From: Microbacterium sp. APC 3901
GTDB lineage: Bacteria > Actinomycetota > Actinomycetes > Actinomycetales > Microbacteriaceae
NCBI RefSeq assembly: GCF_030407765.1
Contig: NZ_JASDCU010000004.1
Location: 62,001 to 126,000 of the forward strand
Direction: 5' to 3'
DNA length: 64,000 bases
Shown here: piece by piece, positions 42,907 to 51,155 of the stretch
Layout of the letters: every line of letters begins with the position of its first letter
Numbering within the stretch: the stretch's first letter is position 1
Made by a program: the position numbers and the translations under genes
Notes under the pieces: model-generated
Seen by the model: the letters and a program-made list of their open reading frames with translations, nothing else
What the model was told of the DNA's origin: nothing
Databases searched by the model: none

Positions 42907-44481
42907 GTGAACACCTCCATCACCGCGCTGCGGCAACGAGTCCTCGCGTTGCTCGGCGGCATCTCGATGTACCGTCTCGTGCTGTTCGCCCTGTTGACGC
43001 TCGCGCTCATCGCCATGGCGCTGTCGGCCCTCGGCGTGATCGTGTCGCCGACACCGCTCGAGATACTCGCGTCCTTCGTCGTGCTGGCGGTGGTGATATC
43101 GCTGGTGGATGCCGCGGCGCAACGCATCCTGCGGCTGCCGTGGCGCATCGAGTCGTCGCTCGTCACAGCACTGATCCTGCTCTTCGTGCTCCGCCCCGGC
43201 ATCGAGCCGAACGCCCTGCTCGGACTGGCGATCGCCGGAGCCGTCGCGAGCCTGTCGAAGTACCTGATCGCGTGGCGGGGCCGGCACATCCTCAACCCCG
43301 CTGCCTTCGGCGCGGCCGTCGTGTCGATCCTCGGATCCTTCGGCGCCTTCGAATGGCTCGGGACATCGTCGTCGTGGTGGGTCGGCACGCCGTCGCTCTT
43401 CATCCCGGTGCTGATCCTCGGACTCGCGGTCCTCTGGCGCACCGAGAAGGTGCGCATCGTCGTCGTCTTCCTCATCGTCGCGATCGCGGTCTCGATGCTG
43501 CGGCAGGTCGTGCAGGCGCAGGAGTTCGACATGGCCTTCGATCCTGGCGCTGCCCTGTCGTTCGCGATCCTGCAGTCACCGTTCCTGTTCCTCGGAGCAT
43601 TCATGCTCTCCGAGCCCTTGACCCTGCCGCCGCGCCGGTGGCAGCAGTTCTCTGTGGCCGTTCTCGTCGGAGTGCTCGCCGGCTGGCCGATCGCGATCGG
43701 TGGACTCTTCACCCTGGGACAGGAGCGCGCGCTGCTCATCGGCAACCTGCTCGCGTTCGCCTTCGCAGTGCGAGGGTCGGTGCGGCTCGTGCTCGAGAGG
43801 CGTCAGTTCATCACACCGACCGCTCAGGAGCTGACGTTCCGAGCGAAGGGAAAGCTGAAGTTCCTGCCGGGGCAGTACCTCGAACTCGACGTCCCGCACA
43901 CTCGCCCCGACGCCCGTGGAACCCGCCGCGAGTTCAGCATCGTCTCGGCGCCGGCAGACCTGCCGACACTCCGCATCGCCTACAAGGACGGTGACCAGAC
44001 GCATCCGTCGAGCTACAAGCGCGCACTGGCTGCAGCCGAGCCCGGCTCAGCTCTCGCTGTGACGGGCACATGGGGCGACTTCCTCCTGCCGCGTTCGGAG
44101 ACCCCCGTGCTCATGGTCGCCGCCGGGATCGGCGTCACGCCGTTCGTGTCGCAGCTGCGGCAGCTCCAGCTCACGGACCAGCGGCGTGACGTCGTGCTCG
44201 TCTACGTGGCATCCGACAGCTCGGAGCTGGCCTTCCGCGACGAGCTGGCCGCGACCGGCGCACGCGTCATCGTCTTCACGCGCGATGAGCCCGCCGACCT
44301 TCCTGCGCACTGGACCTGGGCGCAGGGCGCACGCCTCGACGCCGCCGGCCTCGAGCGTCACGTTCCCGACATCGGCGAACGGCACTCGTACATCTCCGGC
44401 CCTCCGCGGCTCATCGCCGACCTCGCCCCCGCACTGCAGAAGGCCCGCTCGCTCACGACGGACGCCTTCGCCGGGTACTGA
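42907..44481 (+). CDS. NqrB/RnfD-like membrane domain fused to a ferredoxin-NADP-reductase-type module
   Basis: 524 residues. Residues 1-295 contain about eight to ten helices and resemble NqrB/RnfD, especially SLSKYLIAWRGRHILNPAAFGA (about 118-139) and FLGAFMLSEPLTLPP. Residues 299-524 are an FNR-like reductase: FAD site R341-E-F-S344, NAD(P) loop A406-G-I-G-V-T-P412 and terminal ISGPPRLIADL. No 2Fe-2S cysteines are present. NqrB/RnfD proteins carry covalent FMN on Thr in SGAT; the aligned segment here is P213-G214-A215-A216, without Thr or Ser. Inferred role: take electrons from NAD(P)H in the cytosol and pass them through the membrane to the FMN lipoprotein. GTG start with AGGGAAGAG upstream. 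Confidence 0.85.
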   Translation: MNTSITALRQRVLALLGGISMYRLVLFALLTLALIAMALSALGVIVSPTPLEILASFVVLAVVISLVDAAAQRILRLPWRIESSLVTALILLFVLRPGIEPNALLGLAIAGAVASLSKYLIAWRGRHILNPAAFGAAVVSILGSFGAFEWLGTSSSWWVGTPSLFIPVLILGLAVLWRTEKVRIVVVFLIVAIAVSMLRQVVQAQEFDMAFDPGAALSFAILQSPFLFLGAFMLSEPLTLPPRRWQQFSVAVLVGVLAGWPIAIGGLFTLGQERALLIGNLLAFAFAVRGSVRLVLERRQFITPTAQELTFRAKGKLKFLPGQYLELDVPHTRPDARGTRREFSIVSAPADLPTLRIAYKDGDQTHPSSYKRALAAAEPGSALAVTGTWGDFLLPRSETPVLMVAAGIGVTPFVSQLRQLQLTDQRRDVVLVYVASDSSELAFRDELAATGARVIVFTRDEPADLPAHWTWAQGARLDAAGLERHVPDIGERHSYISGPPRLIADLAPALQKARSLTTDAFAGY

Positions 44482-44525
44482 GTCGGGCTCTGCTCGGTAT
44501 GCGGACCACCTGAGGCACGTTCTGC

Positions 44526-44575
44526 GGGGTCAAAGACGCACCGGAATCGCCTGTCTCCGGTGCGCTTTTGACCCC
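44526..44575. terminator. Long hairpin between convergent genes (bidirectional terminator)
   Basis: Left arm 44526-44544 and right arm 44557-44575 pair at 17 of 19 positions (starts GGGGTCAAA, ends TTTGACCCC); 12-nt loop. T and A runs in the stem make it work on both strands. Confidence 0.75.
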
Positions 44576-44597
44576 ACAGCCCTCTGAGGCCGGGACG

Positions 44598-46094
44598 TCA
44601 CTCGGCTGATGCGGTGGCCGGGCTCAGGGGGAGCCGCACCGTGAAGGTCGTGTCGCCTGGTTCGCTGGCGACGGTGAGGTGGCCGCCGTGACCCTCGACG
44701 ATCGCCTTCGCGATGGCGAGTCCGAGGCCGGTGCCGCCGGTCTGACGGGCGCGCGAGCTGTCGCCGCGGGCGAACCGCGCGAAGAGCTCATCGCGCACGC
44801 CGGGGTCGATCCCGGGCCCGTCGTCGTGCACCCGCAGCACCGCCTCATCGCCCTCGCGCGCCACGCTGAGCGTGATCGAGGTGCCCGCGGGCGTGTGCGT
44901 CCGCGCATTCGCGAGGAGGTTCGCGACGACCTGATGCATCCGCCCCGCGTCGCCGACGATGACGATCGGCTCGTCAGGAGCCTCGATGTTCCAGTGGTGA
45001 TCGGCCGCGGTGGGGCGCGCGTCGGAGAGGCCCTCGAGCGCGAGCTGCGTCAGATCGACGGTGCCGTAGACCAGCTCGCGTCCCTCGTCGAGACGAGCGA
45101 GCAGCAGCAGGTCCTCGACGAGGCGCGTCATGCGCAGCGACTGGGCCTGGATGCGCTCGAGCGACGTCGTGGTGCTCTCGACCGCCGCCTCGCCGCCCTG
45201 CTGCTTCAGCGCGCGCAGCGAGAGCTCGGAGTACCCGCGGATCGACGAGAGCGGGGTGCGCAGCTCATGGCTCGCATCGGCGACGAATCGGCGCATGCGC
45301 TCCTCGTTCTTCTGCCTCGACGCGAGAGAGTCGTTCACGTGGTCGAGCAGCTTGTTCAGCGACGAGCCGACCAGGCCGGTCTCGGTGCGCGGATCTGCCT
45401 CGGACGCCGGAACTCGCTCGGTGATCTGCACCTCGCCTCGGTCGAGCGGCTGATTCGCGACGCGTGTGGCCGTGGCCGCGACGGCGCGCAGCGGTCTCAG
45501 CCCCACGCGGATCGTGATCGCCGTCGTGAGAGCGAGCAGGATCAGGCCGCCGATCGTCGCGAGAGCGATCACCGTGAGCAGCGTCGCGAGCTGGTTCTGG
45601 ATCTCGGTGCGGGGGAGGCCGGTCACGACATTGACGCCATTGTGCGCGCTCTGAACGACGACGAGGTACGAACCGAAGTCCTCCAAGGACACCGTGCCGG
45701 TCGGGCGACCGGCGAGGGAAGCGTTGATCTGCGCGAGCTCGCGGGTGCTGAGAGCCTCGGAGCCGCCGAGGTCGCCGGCGGTGTCATCGTAGACGACGCC
45801 GCTCGTCCCACCTTCGGTACTCGAGACTGCGAGCAAGAGCCCGGGAACGGGTTTCAGCCTGACCGAGATGTTGTCGACGCTTGCCAGCCCTTCGGGGAAG
45901 GTGTTCACCAGTTGGGTGATCTGGCCCGAATAGACCTTCAGCCGGTCCTCCAGCTGGCGTTCCAGAGTCGCTCCGAGTGTCGCGCTGGTGATCACCGCGA
46001 CGATCACGAGGATGAGCGAGACGAACCCGATCACGGCTGTCATCAGCCGTGTCTGCAGGCTCATCGGTCGCCGAGTCATCCCCGTCGGACTCAC
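44598..46094 (-). CDS. Sensor histidine kinase
   Basis: 498 residues. Two membrane helices (about 18-40 and 168-192) flank an extracytoplasmic sensor domain of about 125 residues. A HAMP domain (about 193-255) leads to the H-box DASHELRTPLSSIRGY, the N-box NLLANARTHTP, and G-boxes DDGPGIDPG and GTGLGLAIAKAI. It autophosphorylates the His and passes phosphate to the response regulator encoded just upstream. The GTG start (46094) overlaps the regulator stop as GTGA, so translation is coupled; ATG 46079 is an alternative. The signal is unknown; the divergent MacB-like ABC genes suggest envelope-active compounds. Confidence 0.93.
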   Translation of the reverse strand: MSPTGMTRRPMSLQTRLMTAVIGFVSLILVIVAVITSATLGATLERQLEDRLKVYSGQITQLVNTFPEGLASVDNISVRLKPVPGLLLAVSSTEGGTSGVVYDDTAGDLGGSEALSTRELAQINASLAGRPTGTVSLEDFGSYLVVVQSAHNGVNVVTGLPRTEIQNQLATLLTVIALATIGGLILLALTTAITIRVGLRPLRAVAATATRVANQPLDRGEVQITERVPASEADPRTETGLVGSSLNKLLDHVNDSLASRQKNEERMRRFVADASHELRTPLSSIRGYSELSLRALKQQGGEAAVESTTTSLERIQAQSLRMTRLVEDLLLLARLDEGRELVYGTVDLTQLALEGLSDARPTAADHHWNIEAPDEPIVIVGDAGRMHQVVANLLANARTHTPAGTSITLSVAREGDEAVLRVHDDGPGIDPGVRDELFARFARGDSSRARQTGGTGLGLAIAKAIVEGHGGHLTVASEPGDTTFTVRLPLSPATASAE

Positions 46095-46819
46095 TGAGGC
46101 GCCTTGATCATGTAGCCGACACCGCGCACCGTGTGCAGCAGCGGGGTGCGTCCGGCGTCGATCTTCTTGCGCAGGTACGAGATGTAGAGCTCGACGACCG
46201 AAGACTTGCCGCCGAAGTCGTAGCTCCAGACCCGGTCGAGGATCTGCGCCTTCGACAGCACCCGTCGCTCGTTGCGCATCAGGTAGCGGAGCAGCTCGAA
46301 CTCGGTCGCGGTCAACTCGATCTCGGTGCCGTCGCGCATCACCTCGTGGCTGTCCTCATTGAGCGTGAGGTCGGCGACGCGGAGGATCGACTGACCGTCG
46401 TCGGCGGTCGCGTGACCGGTGCGACGGATGATCGCCCGCAGCCGAGCGATCACCTCTTCGAGGCTGAAGGGCTTCGTGACGTAGTCGTCGCCCCCGGCAG
46501 TGAGGCCGGCGACCCGGTCGCCCACGGCATCCTTCGCCGTCAGGAAGAGGACGGGAACGAGACTGCCGGACTCGCGGAGCCGGCGCAGCACGGCCATGCC
46601 GTCGAGGTCGGGCATCATGATGTCGAGCACGAGTGCGTCGGGCTCGAACTCGCGCGCGACCTGCAGCGCCTCGAGGCCGGACGATGCGGTGCGCACCTCC
46701 CAGCCCTCCATGCGCAGAGCCATCGCGAGCAGATCGGTGAGCATCTGCTCGTCGTCGACGGCGAGGATGCGCAGAGGAGAGCCGTCGGGACGGCGCAGTT
46801 CGGGGAGATCGGAGCTCAT
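46091..46819 (-). CDS. OmpR/PhoB-family response regulator
   Basis: 242 residues from ATG 46819. Receiver domain (about 15-130): acidic pair in ILAVDDEQ, phosphoacceptor Asp in ALVLDIMMPDLDG, switch Thr/Lys in LFLTAKDAVGDR and DDYVTKPF. C-terminal winged helix (about 145-240) with LTLNEDSHEV, LTATEFELLRYLMRNERRVLSKAQIL and VSYLRKKIDAGRTPLLHTVRGVGYM. The ATG is preferred over GTG 46840 because CAGAAT lies 6 nt upstream, giving a leaderless start. Three phased CATAG repeats lie just upstream. Divergent from an ABC exporter-like module, the probable target. Confidence 0.93.
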   Translation of the reverse strand: MSSDLPELRRPDGSPLRILAVDDEQMLTDLLAMALRMEGWEVRTASSGLEALQVAREFEPDALVLDIMMPDLDGMAVLRRLRESGSLVPVLFLTAKDAVGDRVAGLTAGGDDYVTKPFSLEEVIARLRAIIRRTGHATADDGQSILRVADLTLNEDSHEVMRDGTEIELTATEFELLRYLMRNERRVLSKAQILDRVWSYDFGGKSSVVELYISYLRKKIDAGRTPLLHTVRGVGYMIKAPQ

Positions 46820-46825
46820 GAGTCC

Positions 46826-46868
46826 ATTCTGCGGAATCACCTATGGGGTTTCTATGGAGATCGCTATG
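46826..46868 (-). promoter_or_regulatory. Response-regulator promoter with three phased CATAG repeats
   Basis: Minus strand -10 CAGAAT (46831-46826). Upstream, CATAG occurs at 46868-46864, 46856-46852 and 46845-46841, spaced 12 and 11 bp, so on the same helix face. This matches the direct-repeat half sites bound by OmpR/PhoB dimers. Confidence 0.6.
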
Positions 46869-46983
46869 CGTGGGCTGTGAGATCTGCCGGCAATAGTCTT
46901 CTCATCACTCCTCCCTCGATCTCGCAAAAGTCCCGTCCCTAGCGTCATCATCGGCCCGCGAACGGCGCGGCGGAAGGAGACAC

Positions 46984-48444
46984 ATGTACGGGACATATCT
47001 GCGGCGCGAGTTGGCCGGCCGCAAGAGACAGACCATGATCGTCGCGGTCGGGCTCGCCATCGCGATCGCGCTGGTCATCATCGTCACTGCGCTCACAGCG
47101 GGAGTGCGCGACGCGCAGGCTCAGGCTCTGGAGTCGGTCTACGGGGTCGGCACCGACCTCACGGTCACCGGTGCCGCGGCAGAGCCGGGGGAGGGCGGAG
47201 GTCAGCGCTTCGACTTCGGCTCGGAGGACGGAGCGACCGAGGGCGATACGACGACGCTGAGCCAATCGACCCTGATGACGGACTTCATGCGCGGAACGCT
47301 CGACGCGTCGGTGCTCGACACGGTGACGGCGACGGACGGCGTGACGACGGCATCCGCTGCTCTCAGCCTCACGAACTCGACCTTCTCGGGCGAGTTGCCG
47401 AGCGGCGGCTTCGGCGGGCAGGACGGGAGCCCCGAGGGCGCCGCTCCCACCGAGGGCGACGCGCCGCCCCAGGGAGGCGCCGGCGGAGGCTCATTCGGCG
47501 TCGACTCGTTCACAGTGCTCGGCGTCGATCCGGCCGTGACATCAGTGGGTCCGCTCGCCTCGGTCGCGATCGACGACGGCCGCGCGTTCGACGGCGACGA
47601 CGCGGGCGCGCTGGTCGCGCTCGTCGACGCCACCTACGCCGGCACGAACGAGATCGCCGTCGGCGACACGATCGACGTCGCCGGTTCCGGCGTCGAGGTC
47701 ATCGGCGTCGTGGCATCCACCTCGGATTCCGCCGACACCGCGGCCAACGTCTACCTGCCCCTCGACACGGCCCAGGAGCTCTCGGGGGCCGGCGACGTCG
47801 TCTCCACCGTCTACGTGCAGGCCGAGTCGGCGGCGTCGATCGACGCCGTGCAGACCGCGCTCGCCGATGAGCTTCCCGATGCCACGATCACGTCGCAGTC
47901 CGAGCTCGCATCGACCGTCTCAGGGTCGCTGTCGACCGCGACCTCGCTGGTCACGAACCTCGGCACGTGGCTGTCGATCATCGTGCTGGCGGTCGCGGTG
48001 CTGCTCTCGGTGCTGCTCACACTCTCGGGGGTCGCTCGTCGCACCCGCGAGTTCGGCACCCTCAAGGCGATCGGCTGGTCCGACGGGCGGGTCGTGCGTC
48101 AGGTCGCAGGCGAGTCGATGGTGCAGGGGCTGATCGGGGGAGCGATCGGACTCGTTCTCGGCATCGCAGGCATCATCGTCATCAACCTCGTGAAGCCGAC
48201 GGTCGCTGCGGTGGAAGCGGGCGGCACGGACGCGGGCCCAGGAGGCATGGACGGCGGCCCCGCCGGCGGCGGCATGTTCCAGACGCAGCAGACGGCCGAC
48301 ATCGTCCTGCAGGCGCCGTTCACGCCGTGGGTGCTCATCGCCGCGGTCGGCCTGGCCATACTCGGAGGCCTCGTGGCCGGAGCGTTCGGCGGCTGGCGCG
48401 CCGCGCGACTCAGCCCGGCCGAGGCGCTGCGTTCCGTCGCCTGA
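46984..48444 (+). CDS. ABC transporter permease, FtsX/MacB type
   Basis: 486 residues. One helix near the N-terminus (about 17-38), a large extracytoplasmic domain (about 39-325), and three helices (about 326-352, 378-402, 446-468), the MacB/FtsX layout. GVARRTREFGTLKAIGWSDGRVVRQVAGESMVQGLIGG is the FtsX-core signature. The outer domain holds acidic/Gly-rich low-complexity stretches (about 62-90 and 140-168), and a Gly-rich loop separates the last two helices. With the next gene it forms a tripartite-like mechanotransmission ABC system, perhaps exporting a peptide or drug. No HlyD-type adaptor gene is present. RBS GGAAGGAGA. Confidence 0.9.
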   Translation: MYGTYLRRELAGRKRQTMIVAVGLAIAIALVIIVTALTAGVRDAQAQALESVYGVGTDLTVTGAAAEPGEGGGQRFDFGSEDGATEGDTTTLSQSTLMTDFMRGTLDASVLDTVTATDGVTTASAALSLTNSTFSGELPSGGFGGQDGSPEGAAPTEGDAPPQGGAGGGSFGVDSFTVLGVDPAVTSVGPLASVAIDDGRAFDGDDAGALVALVDATYAGTNEIAVGDTIDVAGSGVEVIGVVASTSDSADTAANVYLPLDTAQELSGAGDVVSTVYVQAESAASIDAVQTALADELPDATITSQSELASTVSGSLSTATSLVTNLGTWLSIIVLAVAVLLSVLLTLSGVARRTREFGTLKAIGWSDGRVVRQVAGESMVQGLIGGAIGLVLGIAGIIVINLVKPTVAAVEAGGTDAGPGGMDGGPAGGGMFQTQQTADIVLQAPFTPWVLIAAVGLAILGGLVAGAFGGWRAARLSPAEALRSVA

Positions 48445-48481
48445 CCCTTCACCAGACACCACAGACAGGAGAGACACCATC

Positions 48482-49207
48482 ATGACCATCGCAGACATCG
48501 CCCCCACGGCGGACGGCACGGATGCCACGACACCGATATACCGCGCACGGGGCGTCACTCGCACCTACCGGCAGAAGGGGCGAACGGTGACGGCGCTGAC
48601 CGGCGTCGATCTCACGATCGACCCCGGCGAGTTCGTCACGATCCAGGGACCGACCGGGGGAGGCAAGTCGACACTGCTGCAGCTGCTCGGCGCGCTCGAC
48701 AAGCCGTCGACGGGGTCGCTGACGCTCGGCGACATCGAGCTGTCCTCCGCATCCGCTCGTGAGCTCACTCGCATCCGGGCCGAGGAGATCGGCTTCGTCT
48801 TCCAGGGGTTCAATCTGATCCCGACCCTCACTGCCGCCGAGAACGTGAACATGGCGCTCGAACCGACCTCGCTGACTCGCGCCGAGCGGGCGACCCGCGT
48901 CGCTCAGGCTCTCGCCCACGTCGGCCTCGACGACCGCGGCGACCATCTGCCGACCGAGCTCTCGGGCGGCCAGCAGCAGCGAGTGGCGATCGCCAGGGCG
49001 ATCGTGAAGCGGCCCCGGGTGCTGCTGGCCGATGAGCCGACCGGCAACCTCGATGAGAGCATGCGGGACGAGATCCTCACCCTGCTCGAGGGTCTGTGCG
49101 CCGAGGGCATCACGATGGTCGTCGTCACCCACGACTCGGCGGTGGCTCGCAGGGCGACCAGGCGTCTGCGACTCGCGAAGGGGACGGTGCAGGACATCAC
49201 CAGGTGA
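48482..49207 (+). CDS. ABC transporter ATP-binding protein, MacB/LolD type
   Basis: 241 residues. Walker A GPTGGGKST (about 55-63), Q-loop FVFQGFNLIPTLTAAENV (the FQxFNL motif of the LolD/MacB family), signature LSGGQQQRVAIARAI, Walker B VLLADEPTGNLDE and switch VVVTHD. It energises the FtsX-type permease encoded 37 nt upstream. RBS CAGGAGAG is about 8 nt before ATG 48482. A perfect 17-bp hairpin terminates the operon. Confidence 0.93.
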   Translation: MTIADIAPTADGTDATTPIYRARGVTRTYRQKGRTVTALTGVDLTIDPGEFVTIQGPTGGGKSTLLQLLGALDKPSTGSLTLGDIELSSASARELTRIRAEEIGFVFQGFNLIPTLTAAENVNMALEPTSLTRAERATRVAQALAHVGLDDRGDHLPTELSGGQQQRVAIARAIVKRPRVLLADEPTGNLDESMRDEILTLLEGLCAEGITMVVVTHDSAVARRATRRLRLAKGTVQDITR

Positions 49208-49210
49208 GAT

Positions 49211-49248
49211 GCGAAGAGGGCCCCGGCTGCTGCCGGGGCCCTCTTCGC
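49211..49248. terminator. Bidirectional terminator, perfect 17-bp stem
   Basis: GCGAAGAGGGCCCCGGC (49211-49227) pairs without mismatch with 49232-49248; loop TGCT. It lies between the ABC module and the convergent gnd gene. Confidence 0.85.
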
Positions 49249-49262
49249 GTCTCAGACTGCGC

Positions 49263-50711
49263 TCAGTGCGTGTCTTCGGCTTCGATCTCGGTGCGGTCAC
49301 CGGACCACTGCGTGTGGAACGTGCCCGGCTTGTCGATGCGCTTGTAGGTGTGCGCACCGAAGAAATCGCGCTGCCCCTGCACGAGTGCAGCCGGGAGGCG
49401 ATCGGCGCGGATGCCGTCGTAGTACGACAGCGACGACGAGAACGCCGGGGCGGGGATGCCTGCCTGAGCGGCGCTCACGACGACACGGCGCCACGAGGCC
49501 TGGCCGCGGGTGAGTGCCTCGGCGAAGTACGGAGCCGTCATCAGCACGGGCAGGTCGGGGGTCTCGGCGTAGGCGTCGGCGATGCGGTTGAGGAACTGCG
49601 CGCGGATGATGCAGCCGCCGCGCCAGATCTTGCTGATGGCGCCGAGATCGATGTTCCAGCCGTAATCGGCCGCGCCCGCGCGGATCTCGTCGAAGCCCTG
49701 CGAATACGCGACGATCTTCGATGCGTACAGTGCGAGACGGACGTCCTCGATGAAGGCAGCCTCGTCGGCGACGACGAACTCGTCGTCAGGGCCGGGAAGG
49801 GCGCCGGCGACGGCACGCTGCTCGGGGTGCGACGACAGCGAGCGGGCGAACGTCGCCTCGGCGATGCCCGACACCGGCACGCCGAGCGAGAGGGCGGTCT
49901 GCACGGTCCAGGCGCCGGTGCCCTTGGCGCCGGCCTGGTCGAGAATCACGTCGACGAGCGGCTTGCCGGTCTCGGCATCCACCTGACGCAGCACCTCTGC
50001 GGTGATCTCGATCAGGTAAGACTCGAGCTCGCCCTTGTTCCACTCGGCGAAGATCTCGGCGATCTCGGAGGGGGACTTGCCCGTGCCGCGGCGGATGAGG
50101 TCATAGGCCTCGGCGATCAGCTGCATGTCGGCGTACTCGATGCCGTTGTGCACCATCTTCACGAAGTGTCCTGCACCGTCGTGGCCGACGTGCGTCACGC
50201 AGGCCTCGCCCTCGGCGATCGCGGCGATCGACTTCAGGATCGGGCCGAGGGTGATCCACGACTCGTCCGAGCCGCCCGGCATGATCGACGGGCCCGTGAG
50301 CGCGCCTTCTTCGCCGCCGGAGATGCCGGCGCCGACGAAGTTGATGCCTGTTTCGCGGACGGCCTTCTCACGGCGGATCGTGTCGGGGAAGTACGCGTTG
50401 CCACCGTCGACGATGATGTCGCCCGGTTCGAAGACCTCGACGAGCGAGTCGATCACGGCATCGGTCGGTCCACCGGCCTTGACCATGATGATCGCGGTGC
50501 GCGGCTTCTGCAGCGAGTCGGCGAACTCCTGGTAGGTCTTGGCAGGAATGAAGCCTGCCTCAGGGTGCTCGGAGACGAGCGTCTCGGTCTTCTCGTAGCT
50601 GCGGTTGAAGATCGCCACCGTGTTGCCCTCGCGGCTGGCGAGGTTGCGGGCGAGGTTCGAACCCATGACGGCGAGTCCGACGACTCCGATGTTCGCTGAT
50701 GCTTCGGGCAC
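49263..50711 (-). CDS. gnd: 6-phosphogluconate dehydrogenase (decarboxylating)
   Basis: 482 residues, the long homodimeric form. The NADP-binding Rossmann start is NIGVVGLAVMGSNLARNLA; NRSYEKTETL follows as in NADP-dependent enzymes. The family signature VDGGNAYFPDT and the substrate/catalytic segment GAGHFVKMVHNGIEYADMQLIAEAYDL with Lys and Asn are intact; the C-terminal GTYKRID-like HTYKRIDKPGTFHTQW is complete. It converts 6-phosphogluconate to ribulose 5-phosphate, CO2 and NADPH, feeding prs two genes away in the map. GTG start with AGGAG about 6-10 nt upstream. Confidence 0.96.
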   Translation of the reverse strand: MPEASANIGVVGLAVMGSNLARNLASREGNTVAIFNRSYEKTETLVSEHPEAGFIPAKTYQEFADSLQKPRTAIIMVKAGGPTDAVIDSLVEVFEPGDIIVDGGNAYFPDTIRREKAVRETGINFVGAGISGGEEGALTGPSIMPGGSDESWITLGPILKSIAAIAEGEACVTHVGHDGAGHFVKMVHNGIEYADMQLIAEAYDLIRRGTGKSPSEIAEIFAEWNKGELESYLIEITAEVLRQVDAETGKPLVDVILDQAGAKGTGAWTVQTALSLGVPVSGIAEATFARSLSSHPEQRAVAGALPGPDDEFVVADEAAFIEDVRLALYASKIVAYSQGFDEIRAGAADYGWNIDLGAISKIWRGGCIIRAQFLNRIADAYAETPDLPVLMTAPYFAEALTRGQASWRRVVVSAAQAGIPAPAFSSSLSYYDGIRADRLPAALVQGQRDFFGAHTYKRIDKPGTFHTQWSGDRTEIEAEDTH

Positions 50712-50808
50712 AGATGGCTCCTAGATCGAGAAGAAGGGGATGCTCTCAGATTATCGCGGCGTCCGGGGTGGTGCTCCCGCGTGACGGGCGATGTCGGACG
50801 TGAGGAGG

Positions 50809-50934
50809 TCAGTCCTTGCGATAACCGGAGCGTCCGAGCGAGAACAGGGCCGCGAAGGTGAGGCCGGCGGCGCACACGGTCATCGCGCCGATGAGCCAGG
50901 CGATCGCGTGGGAGAAGAAGACGCCGTCGAGCAT
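50809..50934 (-). CDS. Small single-pass membrane protein, 41 residues
   Basis: The reading frame gives MLDGVFFSHAIAWLIGAMTV then CAAGLTFAALFSLGRSGYRKD. One hydrophobic helix (about 10-33) with a positive C-terminal tail. ATG 50934 has GGAG 7 nt upstream on the minus strand. It lies between gnd and rplY and is too short to be found by usual cutoffs. Function unknown; similar small integral proteins are often annotated as hypothetical in Microbacteriaceae. Confidence 0.55.
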   Translation of the reverse strand: MLDGVFFSHAIAWLIGAMTVCAAGLTFAALFSLGRSGYRKD

Positions 50935-50993
50935 GAGGGAACTCCATGTTCTGCAGAGAGGGATCGGTGTTCTCAGCCTACCGGCTCATCCGG

Positions 50994-51155
50994 TACCATG
51001 AGAGGAGTACCTCGGCGAGGGATGCTTCTGCGCGTGCGCTGGCATCCGTTATCGACGCGGCGAAGCAAGCCGGTGGCTTTCCTCACGTGTCTGCGTTCGA
51101 GAACAATTCCAAGACCACCGCGTAGCTGTCGCTGCGTGCCCCGAAGGAGAACCCC
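50994..51155 (+). promoter_or_regulatory. Putative rplY promoter and long 5' leader
   Basis: ACCGG-CTCAT-CCGGT (50981-50995) overlaps TACCAT (50994-50999), a possible -10. If used, the leader is about 150 nt. It has no coding frame that I can support. AAGGAG is the ribosome site before ATG 51156. Confidence 0.3.
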
